Source of the DNA: Chondrus crispus
Taxonomy: Eukaryota; Rhodophyta; Florideophyceae; Gigartinales; Gigartinaceae
Assembly (NCBI RefSeq): GCF_000350225.1
Contig: NW_005179120.1
Span: 1 to 64,000 of the forward strand
Direction of reading: 5' to 3'
DNA length: 64,000 nt
Shown: positions 30,601 to 42,008 of the stretch, in pieces
How positions within the stretch are numbered: position 1 is the stretch's first letter
Layout: the number at the start of each line of letters is the position of its first letter
Notes under the pieces: generated by a model
The model's input: the letters and a program-made list of their open reading frames with translations, nothing else
Told to the model about the DNA's origin: nothing
Database searches by the model: none
Program-made: the position numbers and the translations under genes

Positions 30601-32000
30601 GTAGGCGTCGGCCAACGTTTTGGTATTCAGCCGTCGATAGTCGACACAAAAACGCAACGTGCCATCCTTCTTAGGTACAAGTACCACTGGTGACGCCCAT
30701 TCCGATGTGTCGGGCTCGATGACTCCTGCGTTGAGCATCTTCGTGACCTCGGCGGCCACTTTCGTACGCATGGCCGGGCCTTGTCGATAAGGCATAGAAC
30801 GAATGGGTTTCGTACCCGCCACCAAGTCGATACGGTGTTCCGTAACGTTAATGGTACCCAGGGATCCGTTCCACATAGCCGAATGCTTACGAAGAATCTT
30901 CATAATTTCGCACCTCAGTGACCCATCCTTAACGCGGGACAGGTCAACTCTTGATTCCCACTCTTCACGATGAGGGGGTTCGTCAACCCGAGTACTTCGT
31001 TTCGACGGTTCGTCCGCTCCTGTTTCCTTGGCACTGCCCTGCGTTGGCGAGGTATCTGACAGCGGAGAAATGTTGAGCACACGGCCGATCTTTTCGGCTA
31101 CCCCACGCTCCGGTGTAAGGATTGCCAACGGGCTACGTTTCGCGTACCCCAGGACCGTGTTCTTAGGGAGCCTTCTTGGCTTGCGCGAGAAATTGGCAAC
31201 GATGACATTGAACGTACGATTTGGCATTACGGCCACGACACCATTTGTGAGACGTACTCCCTGGCGACTTTGCGGGGAAGGCTTCGGCTACATGAAGACG
31301 AGTCCGGATCCCTTAGTCGTCACTTTAACGGCGAACTGCGACATTGCCAGGATCGTAACCCAACGAGCCAAACGGATCTGTTCCGCTTCCGTCCCATGAC
31401 CGTTGTCACTGCGATTTCGTCGAGACGGGTTTTTCGGTGAGGACCCCTCTTCTCCAGGGAATCCTTCCACGCCCTTTGCGTCTACAACTGCGACAGCACC
31501 TCCACGACGGAGTTCCAGACGTTGGTTGACCACGTCGATCGAGGCAACGTGTACGTCTATAAACGAGGTCCCGAGCAGAACGTCGACTGCGAGGGCCTCC
31601 GCTACCACAAAAGGTAGTCGGTAGGTGACGTTCCCTAGGCGTACGGCCAAGCGTACGACGGAAGTCAATTTGAAAGGATTCGAATCCGCTCCAGCCAGGC
31701 GTGGCAACGGCGCTCCGGGAATCTCGTAAGAGCGCCAGTCCGGGGGGAGGCAATCATGACGGACAAGATTGTAACCTGAGCAAGTGTCAATTGCAATTCG
31801 ATATGGCTTAAATGCATTCGTCGCCGTAGCGATAGATCCATAGACCTTGTAAAGTTTCGAAGACAGAAGGCAAACGAATCCATTAACCACACGTGACTCC
31901 CCTCTTCTGACGGATGCGTTCTGTCGAGGCCGCTTCCTTCGTCCGCGGCGTCCGCGCCCTTTCTTCTTTTCGGGATGTCGTTCGTCGACATGGGCCTTCA
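27671..32000 (-). mobile_element. pol region of the chromovirus (PR, RT, RNase H, IN, chromodomain)
   Basis: From right to left: an aspartic-protease-like block (AIDTCSGYNLV and LLGTSFIDV) in the right part; reverse transcriptase with DFIDSLWNARVISTLD and the YLDDVIVFSRT active-site motif near 30350; RNase H with DALRWLM and ATERECYTVVWA; the integrase zinc-binding HxxxH-CxxC block (HPGQNRIYYVL, CRHCAKNR); the integrase core with SDNGPQFSSRFFQ near 28580; and a chromodomain (YTVDRIIDHR, FLVKWTGYDEPSWTP) near 27740-27880. Chromodomains direct insertion into heterochromatin in this lineage (established knowledge). Not intact. Confidence 0.9.
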
Positions 32001-32179
32001 CGTTACCCGTGGCCCCTCGCGTGTGGCTATCTTGTGGCTTCCCGGACCTTTGAGGTCCGGTCTGATCGTCAGATCGCGTTCTGGAGCTGATCCCTGGAAC
32101 GGTCCTTTCCTCCGTCGTGGGCAGCGGTTTCTGAGAAGCATTCGTGGGTAAATGGCGGAACCGCGCAATCGTATTTACC

Positions 32180-34580
32180 CCTAATCTCTTCCCGAGGAAC
32201 TACTGTCTCCGGACGATCTAGCGTCTTCTTGACCGGCAAACGTTTGCCGTGCATCGCGATAGGACCCGCTGGTTTCCCCGTCGTCTATTTCTTCTTCATT
32301 TAGGCCACTCGGCGTGAGCATAACGGGGGCTGCCTTCGGTTGGCTTGGATCGTTCGTGGGTAGGGCCACCCGTTCGTCACGTTTGGAGGTGGCGAAATCA
32401 GACGTAACTAGATCTCGTAGATACATCATTGCTCCTTCCACGTTGCCCGTCGATGGTCGACGCCTTTCGCGGTAATCCTCACGGCGGGGATACCTGGAGG
32501 GCGCTCCCCTTCGTTCTTGGCCCGCACGTGGCGGAAGTCGCCGTTGCGAATCGTTAAACCGTACTTGGCCTCGGCCGCCTTGATTGACGAAACCTCGAGA
32601 GCGGTCCGTCGCTAATTGTGTGATGAGGTTGCGCATATGCGGACGCGTCTCCAGCTGATATACGTAGTTTTGGTACGCGGAGTACAGCTGTTGTTCCTGC
32701 GTGAGGAACGGGCATTTGTACAGCGTGTGCCCAACGATCCGACACAGCCAGCAACGGTACTGCTGTGAGTTGGGCGGCACAACCGAGAGTGCTAGGCCCA
32801 CTTGCTCGTTCGTGAGCTTCGGTACTTTCGCTGGTACAAAGCGTTCGATGCGTCTCGTAATGTCTAGCTCGGAGACGGCTTCCGTGATCGAAGGAGTTGA
32901 CGTCGTCGCGCCTGTAGTTGAGGACTCTTGGTCTTGGAGCCTGGGTACAACCATCACAAGTTCGAAGCGAGAACCGGCAGGGGCGTCCAACAGACCTGCA
33001 TTTCCTGCGATGAGGCCTCGGCCTTCACGTTGTTCTTCGACATACAGCGAGGATCCAGAAGACGTTTTGGAGCTAGCTGTAGCCTTGGGTGAACGAGCTG
33101 TTTGCTGAGCATGGACACCGATGTCCGGCAACGCCTTCTCCGATCTCGCACGATGCGTGTTACCCTCCGCTAGGGCTATCCGGCGGATCAACGATAAGTC
33201 CGTGCGCTGGTTTGCGGCCAAGCGTTGGACGGTCGAAGCTACGACGTCTCGGGTCTCGGGGGCCGGGCCCCTTACGTAGTAGTTCACGAGGGCGGCGTCT
33301 AAAAATACAGCGGTGCAGGCGTACGCTTCGGCCTCGAGCCGATCTGCGTACGCATTTTCGGTCTCATACGGGAGTTGGCGGATGGTCGTGACCTTCTCAT
33401 AAGCTCGACTGAGAACGTCATCAGTCAAGTACCGCTGGATAAACGTTTGGACGGGTGTGGGCCACGTAATCGAGGCACTCGTCCAGAGAGTACCAGAACG
33501 TATGGCACTCATCGTGAATGAAGTGTACAGCCGCTCTGCCTCACGCTCGAGGAAATGCGCAACGACGCGAACGGCGACCCCTTCGTTGAGACGCTGGGAA
33601 TTGAACGTTATGCTCAGGTCCTTGAAAAATGGGAGGAGGCCAATCGGCGATCATCCGTCGAATGGCTTCATGGTAGGTCGAATGCCACGACAGCGTCTCA
33701 CGTATTTCGATATGTGACCGGCGTCACTTTCCGTAACAAAGTTTGACGTGTCCTCCAAACGATAGAGGCGATAGTCGACGACGTGTCGGAATTCTTGAAT
33801 TAAGGTAGTAGAGGGCTCGAGGCCGGGCTCGAGCGGACCGAGCTGACCGAAGGGGGTTACCGCAGGGCCTGGGACTCTGCGTCCGGAGAGGATCTGAGAC
33901 GGTAATGCCTTTTCGTAAGGCCTTCCCACGTGGGCTGGCATTCGATCCCTCAACCGGGCGGTTTGTTCAACGTGAGAGGTTTCTTCCGGAGACCCTCCTT
34001 GTTTGAAGCGTTCCGTACGAAGAAGAAATGGTTCGAAAGGATGCAACACTATTGGCGAAGGCCGAGAATCGTCGCGAAATCTCGCAGGCGATTGGGGAGA
34101 CGTGTTCCTATGCTCTCGTAGGCGGTTCGCACGTGTGCGTCACTGTTGTACTGGAGTGGTCAAATGCACGAACGCGCGCATTTGTTCGGCAGTCGGGCCG
34201 CGCAGACGATCCGCGGAGGAATCGTCCGGAATGTGACTTTCGCAGAGAACGAGTCGAGATTTAATCGTATCGACGTGAGCACGGAGGCTCTCCAGTTTCT
34301 GCGTGAAGGATTCATATCGGCCCAACATCATGTCTCGTAGATTTCCACGGCATCGTTCGTATACATCGTCGTACACGTCTTGTCGGAGTGCGTCTCGAAT
34401 GTCGTCGAGGTTTCGAAGCATCTGCTCATACGTAGGCGGTGGCGACGTCGAGGTAACCGGCTGTATGTCGGGACGGTTTCCAGCTACATTAGTCGGAACG
34501 TCACTCCTTGCGGGCGGAGCAGGTGGATCCGCGGCTTCGGAGCCGTCGACGGATCGGTGAGGCGAACTCATGAGCAACGT
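32180..34580 (-). mobile_element. gag region of the chromovirus
   Basis: The left part holds a nucleocapsid zinc knuckle, CWLCRIVGHTLYKC (C-x2-C-x4-H-x4-C), with helical capsid-like sequence before it. The right part, near the primer-binding site, is a Ser/Pro-rich N-terminal segment with a coiled coil (RDMMLGRYESFTQKLESLRA). The region contains some breaks. Confidence 0.75.
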
Positions 34581-34635
34581 AGACTATCGGATACTATTGA
34601 TGCCGTACGTGGCAAATACGTAAGTGATCGTACAC

Positions 34636-34653
34636 TTCTAGGTCGGGAGACCA
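34636..34653 (-). other. Primer-binding site of the chromovirus
   Basis: On the minus strand TGGTCTCCCGACCTAGAA follows the 5' LTR after one base. It is complementary to a tRNA 3' end that finishes TCGGGAGACCA. The second element (36260-36290) uses the same primer. Confidence 0.7.
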
Positions 34654-34654
34654 G

Positions 34655-35344
34655 TGTAGTATAACACCCCAGCGCTCAACAGACCACGAAGGCGGGAGCG
34701 GGCTCAGGGCGCATACTGTAGCTCGAAGTGCGATGTCACCGGGCGTACGTGCCAATAAGCAAATGGGAACGTGTCCCTGGTAGCGTGGTAGAGTCTTGAA
34801 TGGGTTCGACACCCCAACGAGCAACGGCTGGCAGATCGACCGGTCGTCACGTGACTCGGCGCCCTTGCGGTCAGGGCGACGACGCGGAGTCCGGATCCTG
34901 GCACGGAGCCGCGCTGTCGTAGCGTCTCACCCTCGGGTGGGTGGTCGGAACGTAGAACGGAAAACGAAAGGGAAAAAGGCCAAAAGACCTACGAAAAAGA
35001 AAGAAAAGCGTAGACGACTAGGGGTCGGACTTGACCAGACTAGCCCTCCGTGCTGTCGATGGTTCTCTCTCCATTCCCCTAGCGGCCTCCTTTATTAACT
35101 ACGTAATACTGTACTTCTTACACCGTAAAGCGTAACGGCGCCAATACAGAGGAGACTTCGTAACGACTATTTGCTCCGTTGCGCTACAGTACTGTACTCG
35201 AGGTACTGTAAGGATCGGTCGCCTTACACGCAACATTAGACGGATCCGAAAAATGACAGTCGTTGTCATAACGTTTGCCACGTGGTCGACGTTTCCACGC
35301 GGACAGTATTTTTGTGTAGATAGGACACGCGTCCTTATGCTACA
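34655..35344 (-). repeat. 5' LTR of the chromovirus
   Basis: 690 bases bounded by TGTAGTATA and TATGCTACA (plus-strand view), an imperfect inverted pair starting TG and ending CA. Bases 34874-35344 match the other LTR. Confidence 0.85.
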
Positions 35345-36259
35345 CTTCGGCGTTTGTGACGCCTTGTCAGCCTGTAACGGCGATAGTCCAGGGCGCCTTC
35401 GAAGAGGCGATTTGTGGGTCGAAGCACCTTCAGTCCGGGGTGCTTCTGCCCAAGCTGGCGACCGTGCCTCCCGCCTTGCGGCGTTCGTCTGCGTCGCTCA
35501 CCAGCATCCTCACTTGAAGCTTCCTCGTCATCCGACGGGTCCGACTCAGAGTCGTCAAAATCGTCAGAGGACGGAGGGTATGGATTCCAATCAGGATCAT
35601 AGCGATCCTTCTTGCTCTTGCGCGATTTTCGCGACTCTCGAGATCTCCTCGATTGCTCGCCAATGTGGCGTTCGAAATCTTGAGCTCCTCCTCTCGGAGT
35701 CTTTTTCCTGGCAACTCGGGGTTCATCTTGTTCCTCGAGGTCGGCGTCGTCACCTCCACCGTGGAGTTGCTCCTCGACCGATTCAAGTCTTCTGACCATC
35801 CGAGCCAGTACATCGCGGGTAGTTATTGTGACTGCCCGTCGATAGCGTCCGGAATCTGGAGATCCTCCAGAACGGAGTTAACGTCGCCACGTAAAAGGCG
35901 CAGCTCAGCGTCTGCGCGGTCATGACGCGCCTCCATCGTGGAGATTTTAGCACGCAGGACCGTGAGAGTATCTTCAATATGAAGTATACGTTCGCGAACG
36001 AAGGCGACTATTGTAGCCTCGACGTCGGCTATCTTCCCAACGTCTGGGGTAGGCGCCGCGCTGCTCGCGCTAGGCTTCTCCATTATCGGAGTTGGTTGGT
36101 CCTGATCTGTCTGTGCATCCACAGCCACCGCTGGGAGCGGATCGGTAGTTCTTGGGGTATCTCGCCCATCTTGGCGCGGCGCTCGATCGCTCTGCGTACT
36201 GCTCCCGGCTCGAGTCTTGACGCCAGGAAGGCGGGGTTTTCGTGAATTGTTCATCGTGT

Positions 36260-36290
36260 GTCCCTAGTTCGATTCTAGGTCGGGAGACCA
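36260..36290 (-). other. Primer-binding site with whole tRNA T-arm match
   Basis: In the plus view, CCTAG-TTCGATT-CTAGG forms a perfect T-stem and loop and is followed by TCGGGAGACCA. The complement to the tRNA is therefore about 31 bases instead of the usual 18. It is not a tRNA gene, because no 5' half is present. Confidence 0.7.
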
Positions 36291-36293
36291 AAA

Positions 36294-37077
36294 TGTAGTG
36301 CAGTGGACACACTCGCCAACGAGGGCGTAAATCTCGCTATGAGGGAAAGCGGTATGTCCAGTCACCACCAGGGTGTTCGGGACCCTCTGTCCGTGGTAGC
36401 TCAGAGGTAACGCGAGAATCGCGGGTAGAGTCGCGGTCAGCGCGTGAAGGGGTACTCGGGATCGAGTAACTAAAAAGAGTGGGTGTGGCGGTCGCGTCGC
36501 GGACCACTATCGACAGCGTCGAAGAAGAACAACACAAGAAAACAGAAGAAAGAAGGAAGAAGAACATTAGCGTAGAAATGTAGAAATAGGTCAAAAAGTA
36601 AAGGAAAAACAAGAAAAAGGATGACGACGAAGGGTGCAGGTACCAGACTTAGCCAACTATATAGGAACCGTAGAGGATCCTACTAGAGATGGGGTCCGAT
36701 CACCTGATGCCTCTTTACTGTAGCGCCTTCCGACACCCGAGCGCCATCGTCGGCGTCGGTTACTTAAGGGGTAATTAATAATTAATTATCGTCATTAGAA
36801 TTGCCACTTGGCATTAGACGCTAATTAGCGTAGAAACTTGTGGGTACCACGTATGTATACGTGTCGTACACGTGTTGTACACGTATCATATACGTGTCAT
36901 ACGACTGTCATACACGTGTGTTCACGTGCAGTACACATGTGGCCACGTGTGGTACACGTGTGGCCACGTGTGGTACACGTGGGGTACCTTCCCAAGTGTG
37001 CGCGCACAGTACACGTGTCAAAGGCGGGGAGCGCGTCCCCGCGACGGCGGTGACTAGTGCAGGATCACTGCACTACA
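36294..37077 (-). repeat. LTR of the second element
   Basis: Perfect 11-base terminal inverted repeats, TGTAGTGCAGT (36294-36304) and ACTGCACTACA (37067-37077). Contains a CACGTG array at 36840-37020. Confidence 0.85.
36840..37020. promoter_or_regulatory. Array of eight CACGTG boxes in the LTR
   Basis: Repeated GTACACGTGT and GGCCACGTGTG units place eight CACGTG hexamers within about 180 bases. CACGTG is the G-box/E-box bound by bZIP and bHLH factors. A promoter or enhancer role in the U3 part of the LTR is inferred. Confidence 0.5.
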
Positions 37078-38161
37078 CCCGGGTGGGAGGTCACGTAAGC
37101 TTACTGCAGCTGACCAGAGAAGGATCAATCGAGAGGCTTCCAAGGGTGTTTTGAGCTCCGCTGGCATTGTTAAAGACTTACAATTGAACGTTAAGGCACG
37201 GAAAGTACGTCAGGTACTGCAGGCAAACAACAACCTGCGATAAAAACGAGTAGCAAGGGCTCCGGCGATGCATGAAAGGCATGAAGAAGCTCGTGTCTCT
37301 TGGGCAATGGGCAGGATGGCCTGGAGTCAACAAAAGTGGGACAAAGTGGTGTTGTCCGACGAAAAAAAATTCAACTTGGACGGCCCCGATGGTCTGGCCT
37401 ATAAGTGGCACCTTAGGAAAGAGAAAGAATGGTTTTCAAGAAGGCACAGTGGTGGCCAAAGTCTCATGGTTTGGGCGTGCTTCGCTGGAAATTTGAAGTC
37501 AAAGCTCGTGTTTCTGATGGGTTCGCAAGACGGCGAGAAGTACGTGCAGACATTGGAGGAAAATCTCCTTCCTTTTTCAGAGGAGCTTCCTGTCACCTGG
37601 AACTTTATGCAAGATGGTGCTCCATGTTACTGTTCTAAGTTTACCAAAGACTGGCTTTTTGACAATTACATATCTGTCTTAGAGTGACCCGCGCACTCCA
37701 CAGACCTTAACCCCATAGAGAACTGGTGGGGTATTCTCGTAAGAAGGGTTTACGCTAATCAGAGACAATTTGAAAGTATCCAATCGCTCACGGAGTGCAT
37801 TATTGATGCTTGGGATTCTATTTCTACTGAAACGCTTGTTAGCTTAGCTCAATCTATGCGGAAGCGGTGCGTAGAGGTAGTCCTGGCCAAAGGCAAGAAG
37901 ATCGACTACTGCGAAGAGCGGTCATTGCTCTTCCTGCCCTTCAGCTGCCGCGCGCAATAAACTGTACCTATAGTTTTTGCCGACTCATTTGCATATCTCC
38001 GATGATATCTCTAAAACCGTTTGTTTGTTTGTAAATCTGTTTAAAAATTCAGACTCCTCTCGCCGCGTGCTCCAACTACAGCAATGTTCATTACCTGTAT
38101 CCCAACGCTTACACCATGTGACCGGATAATGTCATATGTCCTATTGTTTTTGCCACCACTG
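37078..38161 (+). mobile_element. Tc1/mariner element, left end lost
   Basis: Begins directly at the edge of the second element's LTR, within the transposase HTH. Ends TTGTTTTTGCCACCACTG followed by TA (38162-38163), the expected outer end and target dinucleotide. The matching left inverted repeat is not in the window. Confidence 0.7.
37081..37960 (+). pseudogene. Tc1/mariner transposase (DD34E), two in-frame stops
   Basis: One continuous frame gives GRSRKLTAADQRRINREAS (paired-type HTH), then VARAPAMHERHEEARVSWA. The catalytic domain has VVLSDEKKFNLDGPDG (first Asp), NFMQDGAPCYCSKF (second Asp) and STDLNPIENWWG (Glu). Thirty-four residues separate the last two, so it is DD34E. TAA interrupts after ANNNLR and TGA sits in VLE-stop-PAHSTD, where Trp is usual. 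It ends at a TAA at 37958-37960. The first helices of the HTH are missing on the left. Confidence 0.9.
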
Positions 38162-38439
38162 TAGTTTCTGTACAGTACAAGTACATGTACAAGAAGGGCC
38201 CACCCATTCCTGAACAGTACCACCACCACTTGAACAAAATCAAAATATGAAAAGTTTATCCAGAAAAACGAAACTTGATCAATAAATACTGCATTACTCT
38301 CCATGACGCGTGAGAAAGCCTTTGTAACATGGCGGGAAATGCAAACAGCCCACTCTAAAGCACATATTCGAATTTGCCACCCTCCATAACCCCAGTGCCC
38401 ATTGCGGCGTTGGATACAAATGCAAATTGAGTCCCCAGC
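38162..38439. other. Spacer between transposase genes
   Basis: Probably the leader of the pogo-like gene. Plus-strand frames are short, and the open minus-strand frame (38041-38643) overlaps a transposase gene and has no domain. Confidence 0.4.
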
Positions 38440-40199
38440 ATGCAATCTAGACTTGACACAAATCCCGAGACTGACAATCACCGACATTCGCCAGTCTTCA
38501 TGGCAAGAGCTAAGAGACTTTCTAAAGCTGAGAAATGCTTTCAAAAGGCCATCGTAGCTACTGAAAAGCACTATGTATCTCGCCGTCGTGCTGCAAAAAT
38601 TGCTCGTCTGCCTCTTTCCACTTTCCAATATCAGTTGCAACACAAAGACGATCCACCACGATCCCGTTCATACCTCACCAACTCCGAAGAAAAGATCATT
38701 GTTGATCAAATTCAGCGTTATTCAGGCCGGGGTTTCCCGCTAAACCGCGAAGACATCAAAGATGCTGTTCAAATGGTAGTAAACTCTTTTCCTCAGCACC
38801 GCCAAAACACGCTTCCTTTCATAAACAATCGCCCCGGCAAGGCGTTTTTGCGAAACTTTTTGAGTCGCCATCAAGACGACATCAGCTTTCGCCGTACGAC
38901 TAAGGAACAGGAGATTCGTTAGAGAGCCTGTAACGCCGAAACCTTGACAACTCATTTTTTATCCATCAAGAAAATCATCCAGGACCACAGTATAGACTCA
39001 ATTCACATCGCAAATTTGGACGAAACGGGCATTTCCCCAAACAAAGACTGCATAAAGTCTGACAAGCGCAAACATTTCGTCACAAGGTCATCTTTTGCGG
39101 TTCAGAGGCCCCCAGAATTCCGAAACATTGAGCGTATTACAATGATGCCTGCTATATTCGCCGGTGGGTGTTTGGGGCGACCCTTTTTCGTTGTGAAAGG
39201 CAAGTCTCTAAATTTTAGAGTATCAAATTACGGAGATGGAGAGTGCGTTGAAACTGTTGCCGATTGCCTTCCTAATGGCAGTTTAATTACCACACGTGAA
39301 CATATCGCCGGAGTTGACTCCAGCAGCTTCATGGAATGGGCAACATTTTTCGTGAAAGACAACTTTGAGCGCACAAGGAATGGTCAAAAAATGCTCCTAC
39401 TTATGGATGGATATCGCAGTCATATGACGTTTCGTGTGTTGGATATGTTCGACAGAGCTGGTATTATTGCCTATGCATTGCCATCGCACACCAGTGGAGT
39501 GACACAGCCCTTAGATGTCGCCGTGTTCGGACCTTTCAAGATGCACTTGCGTAATCTGGTTGAGAAACTGTCATCTGCCGATAACAGTAACGTCTATGAC
39601 GCATTTGATTTTTTGAAGCTGGTAACGAAAGCCTAGACAATGGCCTTTACAAGAAGTAATATTGAGAAGGCATTTGGGAAATCGGGTATCTATCCGTTAG
39701 ACTGGCGACCTTTATTGAACGTATCGCGCCCAATGTCTTATGAGGAACATACTAAGCTAATCAGCGTTGAGGATATATCGAAAATGATCGATAACAAACG
39801 ACAATTACAAAGAGAAGGCATTGGATTGCAGCCGGTTGTATTAAGTCGCGGTTTCTTGGACACTGCAGTTGGTTTATGTTTAACATCTGGGGCGGCGCTG
39901 CAGAAAGCCAAGGAGAAAAATATTCTAGACAGTGCGCGAAGGGCAGTAAAGGAAAAAAGGATGCGGTGAAGGTCGAACGTGAGACCGTGTTATATGCAAA
40001 GACAATGAAGGAACGTTTGAGAACTGAGAAACAGGCTCTGGCTCTGCGTGTCAATGCGTATGGCGTCCGTGATTTAGCCCCACGTCCCATGGCAGTTCGT
40101 CGTCAAGTAGCGAAGCGCATCGTCTGTCAGAAGAAGGCCGAAGCTAGAGCAAGGAAGGTAGAGGAGCAACTTGGTCTTGAAACTTTCCAGTGTCTATGA
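38440..40199 (+). pseudogene. pogo/Tigger-like transposase, two stops and one frameshift
   Basis: A frame from ATG 38440 carries an N-terminal HTH (SRRRAAKIARLPLSTFQYQL), then a CENP-B-like HTH (NSEEKIIVDQIQRYSGRGFP). The DDE domain shows HIANLDETGISPNK, KMLLLMDGYRSHMTF and LPSHTSGVTQPLDVAVFGPF. The last two Asp are 35 residues apart, within the range of the pogo/DDE_1 group. TAG codons at 38920-38922 and 39634-39636 lie in the same frame as the flanking sequence. A shift near 39955-39965 moves to a basic C-terminal tail ending at 40199. Terminal inverted repeats were not identified with confidence. Confidence 0.85.
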
Positions 40200-40944
40200 G
40201 CCAACGTCTTTGATAGCAAATGAGAAATGACGTCAGGTTAACCCATTTCGATAGCAATGGAGGTGGCCTGCATCCACCTGCGCTTGAAATGTTTTTCTGA
40301 CGATAAAAATTTGCATGTCCAATTTGAATTGCCCAATTACTGTAGTGTTCAAGTTTGGTGTCCGTTTTTGCAGAAATGCCTTGTTTGAGGTGATGCTCTC
40401 ACGAGAGGCGACCGCGTTTGCCGTAAATGAGGCGATTTGCCGTTTACAGCACAAGATTCGGGGACCCGTGCTCTGTTTAGCCATGTGAAAATCGGCTTCG
40501 GCAGATGTTTGGAAGCTGATTTTTCGTTTATTTTCATAAAGTGTACAACTTCGGGGGGTACCAACTTGTATGTCTTGTAGGAAGAATTGCAACAATAATA
40601 TATAAATTCAAGGAGAACGTCTGATTATTATTTCGGATGTCCCGATGTTATAGGCAGCACTGCTCTTCTATCGAAAGATGCACATGTTCAGCGCGTCAGG
40701 GCTTGTCCTCGATGTCCTCGACTTAGGAATCCGTCTATACACGACTGTTTGGTCCAACCGAGCACAGTATTGCCAAAGAGCAGGCTTTCCCTGTTTTGAA
40801 CTCACCTATAAAACGAGCCACTGCAAGTGCATCCATTCCCATTCACAATGTCCACTTTGATGATCATAGGAACAGATAGTCTCGGCGACACGCTTCTATT
40901 GCATTTTTTGAAACGTTGACACACTTGCTGCCTTCCCTACTCAC
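40200..40944. other. Spacer with no recognised gene
   Basis: Probably the 3' part of the pogo-like element followed by upstream DNA of the next gene. A 60-codon frame at 40678-40860 has no domain support. Confidence 0.4.
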
Positions 40945-40952
40945 TATATAAT
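40945..40952 (+). promoter_or_regulatory. TATA box
   Basis: TATATAAT lies 104 bases ahead of ATG 41056 in CTCACTATATAATCGG. Distance and strand fit the core promoter of the following gene. Confidence 0.5.
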
Positions 40953-41055
40953 CGGTGCTTGTCACTTGGGGGTGTCGCAACGAAATCAGCTAGTTTTTCT
41001 GACCTTCTTCATCCATCTTCTCGCCTTCGCACCCTCGCTATTTCACTCATCCGAC

Positions 41056-42008
41056 ATGGGCAGCAGTGAAATTGAGTACCGAGGGAAAATGGAATGGGAA
41101 CTGAAAGACAGTTTCACCAATCCTTCCCAATCCCATTCTGCTATTCAATACACTAAAGAGATTGAGAGCTCGATCAGCATGTCTCGATCCGAAGTCGAAA
41201 ACATTGTTCATGTTGCCAACTCAAACTCCTATTTAGTCGTGTTGGATGTGAATACACCGATTAGAATCTTCAATGAGTCACTAAACACTACGGTCGACTG
41301 GACTTCATCAGTTGTAAACACCAGCATCCAAGGGAACTCTGAAGAGGATGCCAAGACGAAGACAACTACCAAGACAATCGGGCCCATCGACGTTGAGCCC
41401 GGTGAGTCAGTTTACGTATTTGCAAAGAAGGTTATCTTCCTACCGTCTCCTGGGAGACAGGTGACCTGAAGGTCTGGCCCTCGGCGGATCCCCCTCCTCT
41501 CGACGAGAAGGCCTCATTGAAAGTCGCGGTGCGCGTGACCCCGAAAAACTAACTCAAGGATATCAAGGTGCGTACGTATGGAGGTATGACCTATTCAAAG
41601 GATTTTATCTCTTATAAAGACGGCTTGTCCGGCGAATCGAAAAACGTGGAGACAGAAAATTGGGGTGACATCTATCGCGGCTACGGCGGCCAATATGTGT
41701 TTCTGCAACTTGTTCAGACGGCGGACATATCTCAGGCCGCTGTTAACATCGAGTTCAAATTATCTGATGAGTTTCCAGGTTGGGCGAAGGATCGGGGCCA
41801 GGAAGATATGGCAAAGGGGGCAGGTGGAGCTTACCGCCTTCGGGATATTTCGCACAGTAAGGATGAGAATGAAAAGATCGTGGATGCAATGCTGTGCGGC
41901 GGCCAGCTTGTTCGAGTTCCTGATGGATGGACAGGGACGACGGGAGACTTGAATAAGGGTCGTGGAGGGCGCTACCTTTACATCGTTTCGAAAACGGCCT
42001 CCGAATAA
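41056..42008 (+). pseudogene. Fossil two-domain gene, possibly aerolysin-like plus beta-prism
   Basis: The front half is a Ser/Thr-rich beta pattern (EIESSISMSRSEVENIVHVA, then long alternating Thr/Ser strands ending in GPIDVEPGESVYVF), as in aerolysin/ETX-type folds. The back half has two copies of a beta-prism-like motif: NWGDIYRGYGGQYVFLQL and GDLNKGRGGRYLYIVSK. The DLNKGxGGxYxY form is typical of MABP-like prism domains, which accompany membrane-acting proteins. There is no signal peptide at ATG 41056. It is broken in about two places and is treated as a fossil. Both fold calls are by pattern only; it could equally be a red-algal family of unknown role. Confidence 0.35.

Larger units (their letters stand above)
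24552..35344 (-). mobile_element. Ty3/gypsy chromovirus LTR retrotransposon (fossil, nearly full length)
   Basis: The element lies on the minus strand. Its 5' LTR is 34655-35344, then come a primer-binding site, a gag region, a pol region with protease, reverse transcriptase, RNase H, integrase and a C-terminal chromodomain, an additional region with plus-strand open frames, a purine-rich tract and a 3' LTR (24552-25036). The order RT-RH-IN plus the chromodomain places it among the Ty3/gypsy chromoviruses. It is broken in roughly half a dozen places, and the 3' LTR lacks about 200 bases at its outer end. The two LTRs are very similar apart from a small indel, so insertion is fairly recent. 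It is inserted in the gag region of a second element. Confidence 0.9.
35345..37077 (-). mobile_element. Second LTR element: LTR, primer site and start of gag (truncated fossil)
   Basis: A 784-base LTR (36294-37077) is followed on the minus strand by the primer-binding site (36260-36290) and a gag-like region starting at ATG 36254. The gag start is acidic and basic by turns, with a coiled coil (HIEDTLTVLRAKISTMEA) and a later Arg/Ser-rich section. It is cut at 35345 by insertion of the chromovirus. The remainder and the other LTR are not in the window, so its superfamily is uncertain; the shared primer and similar LTR ends suggest a relative of the chromovirus. Confidence 0.75.

Noticed and set aside
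36260-36290. Perfect T-arm followed by an acceptor end and CCA, suggesting a tRNA gene
   Set aside because: There is no D-arm, anticodon arm or 5' acceptor strand upstream, and the position next to an LTR fits a primer-binding site.
38041-38643. 200-codon minus-strand frame
   Set aside because: It overlaps the pogo-like transposase and the Tc1 end on the other strand and has no recognisable motif.
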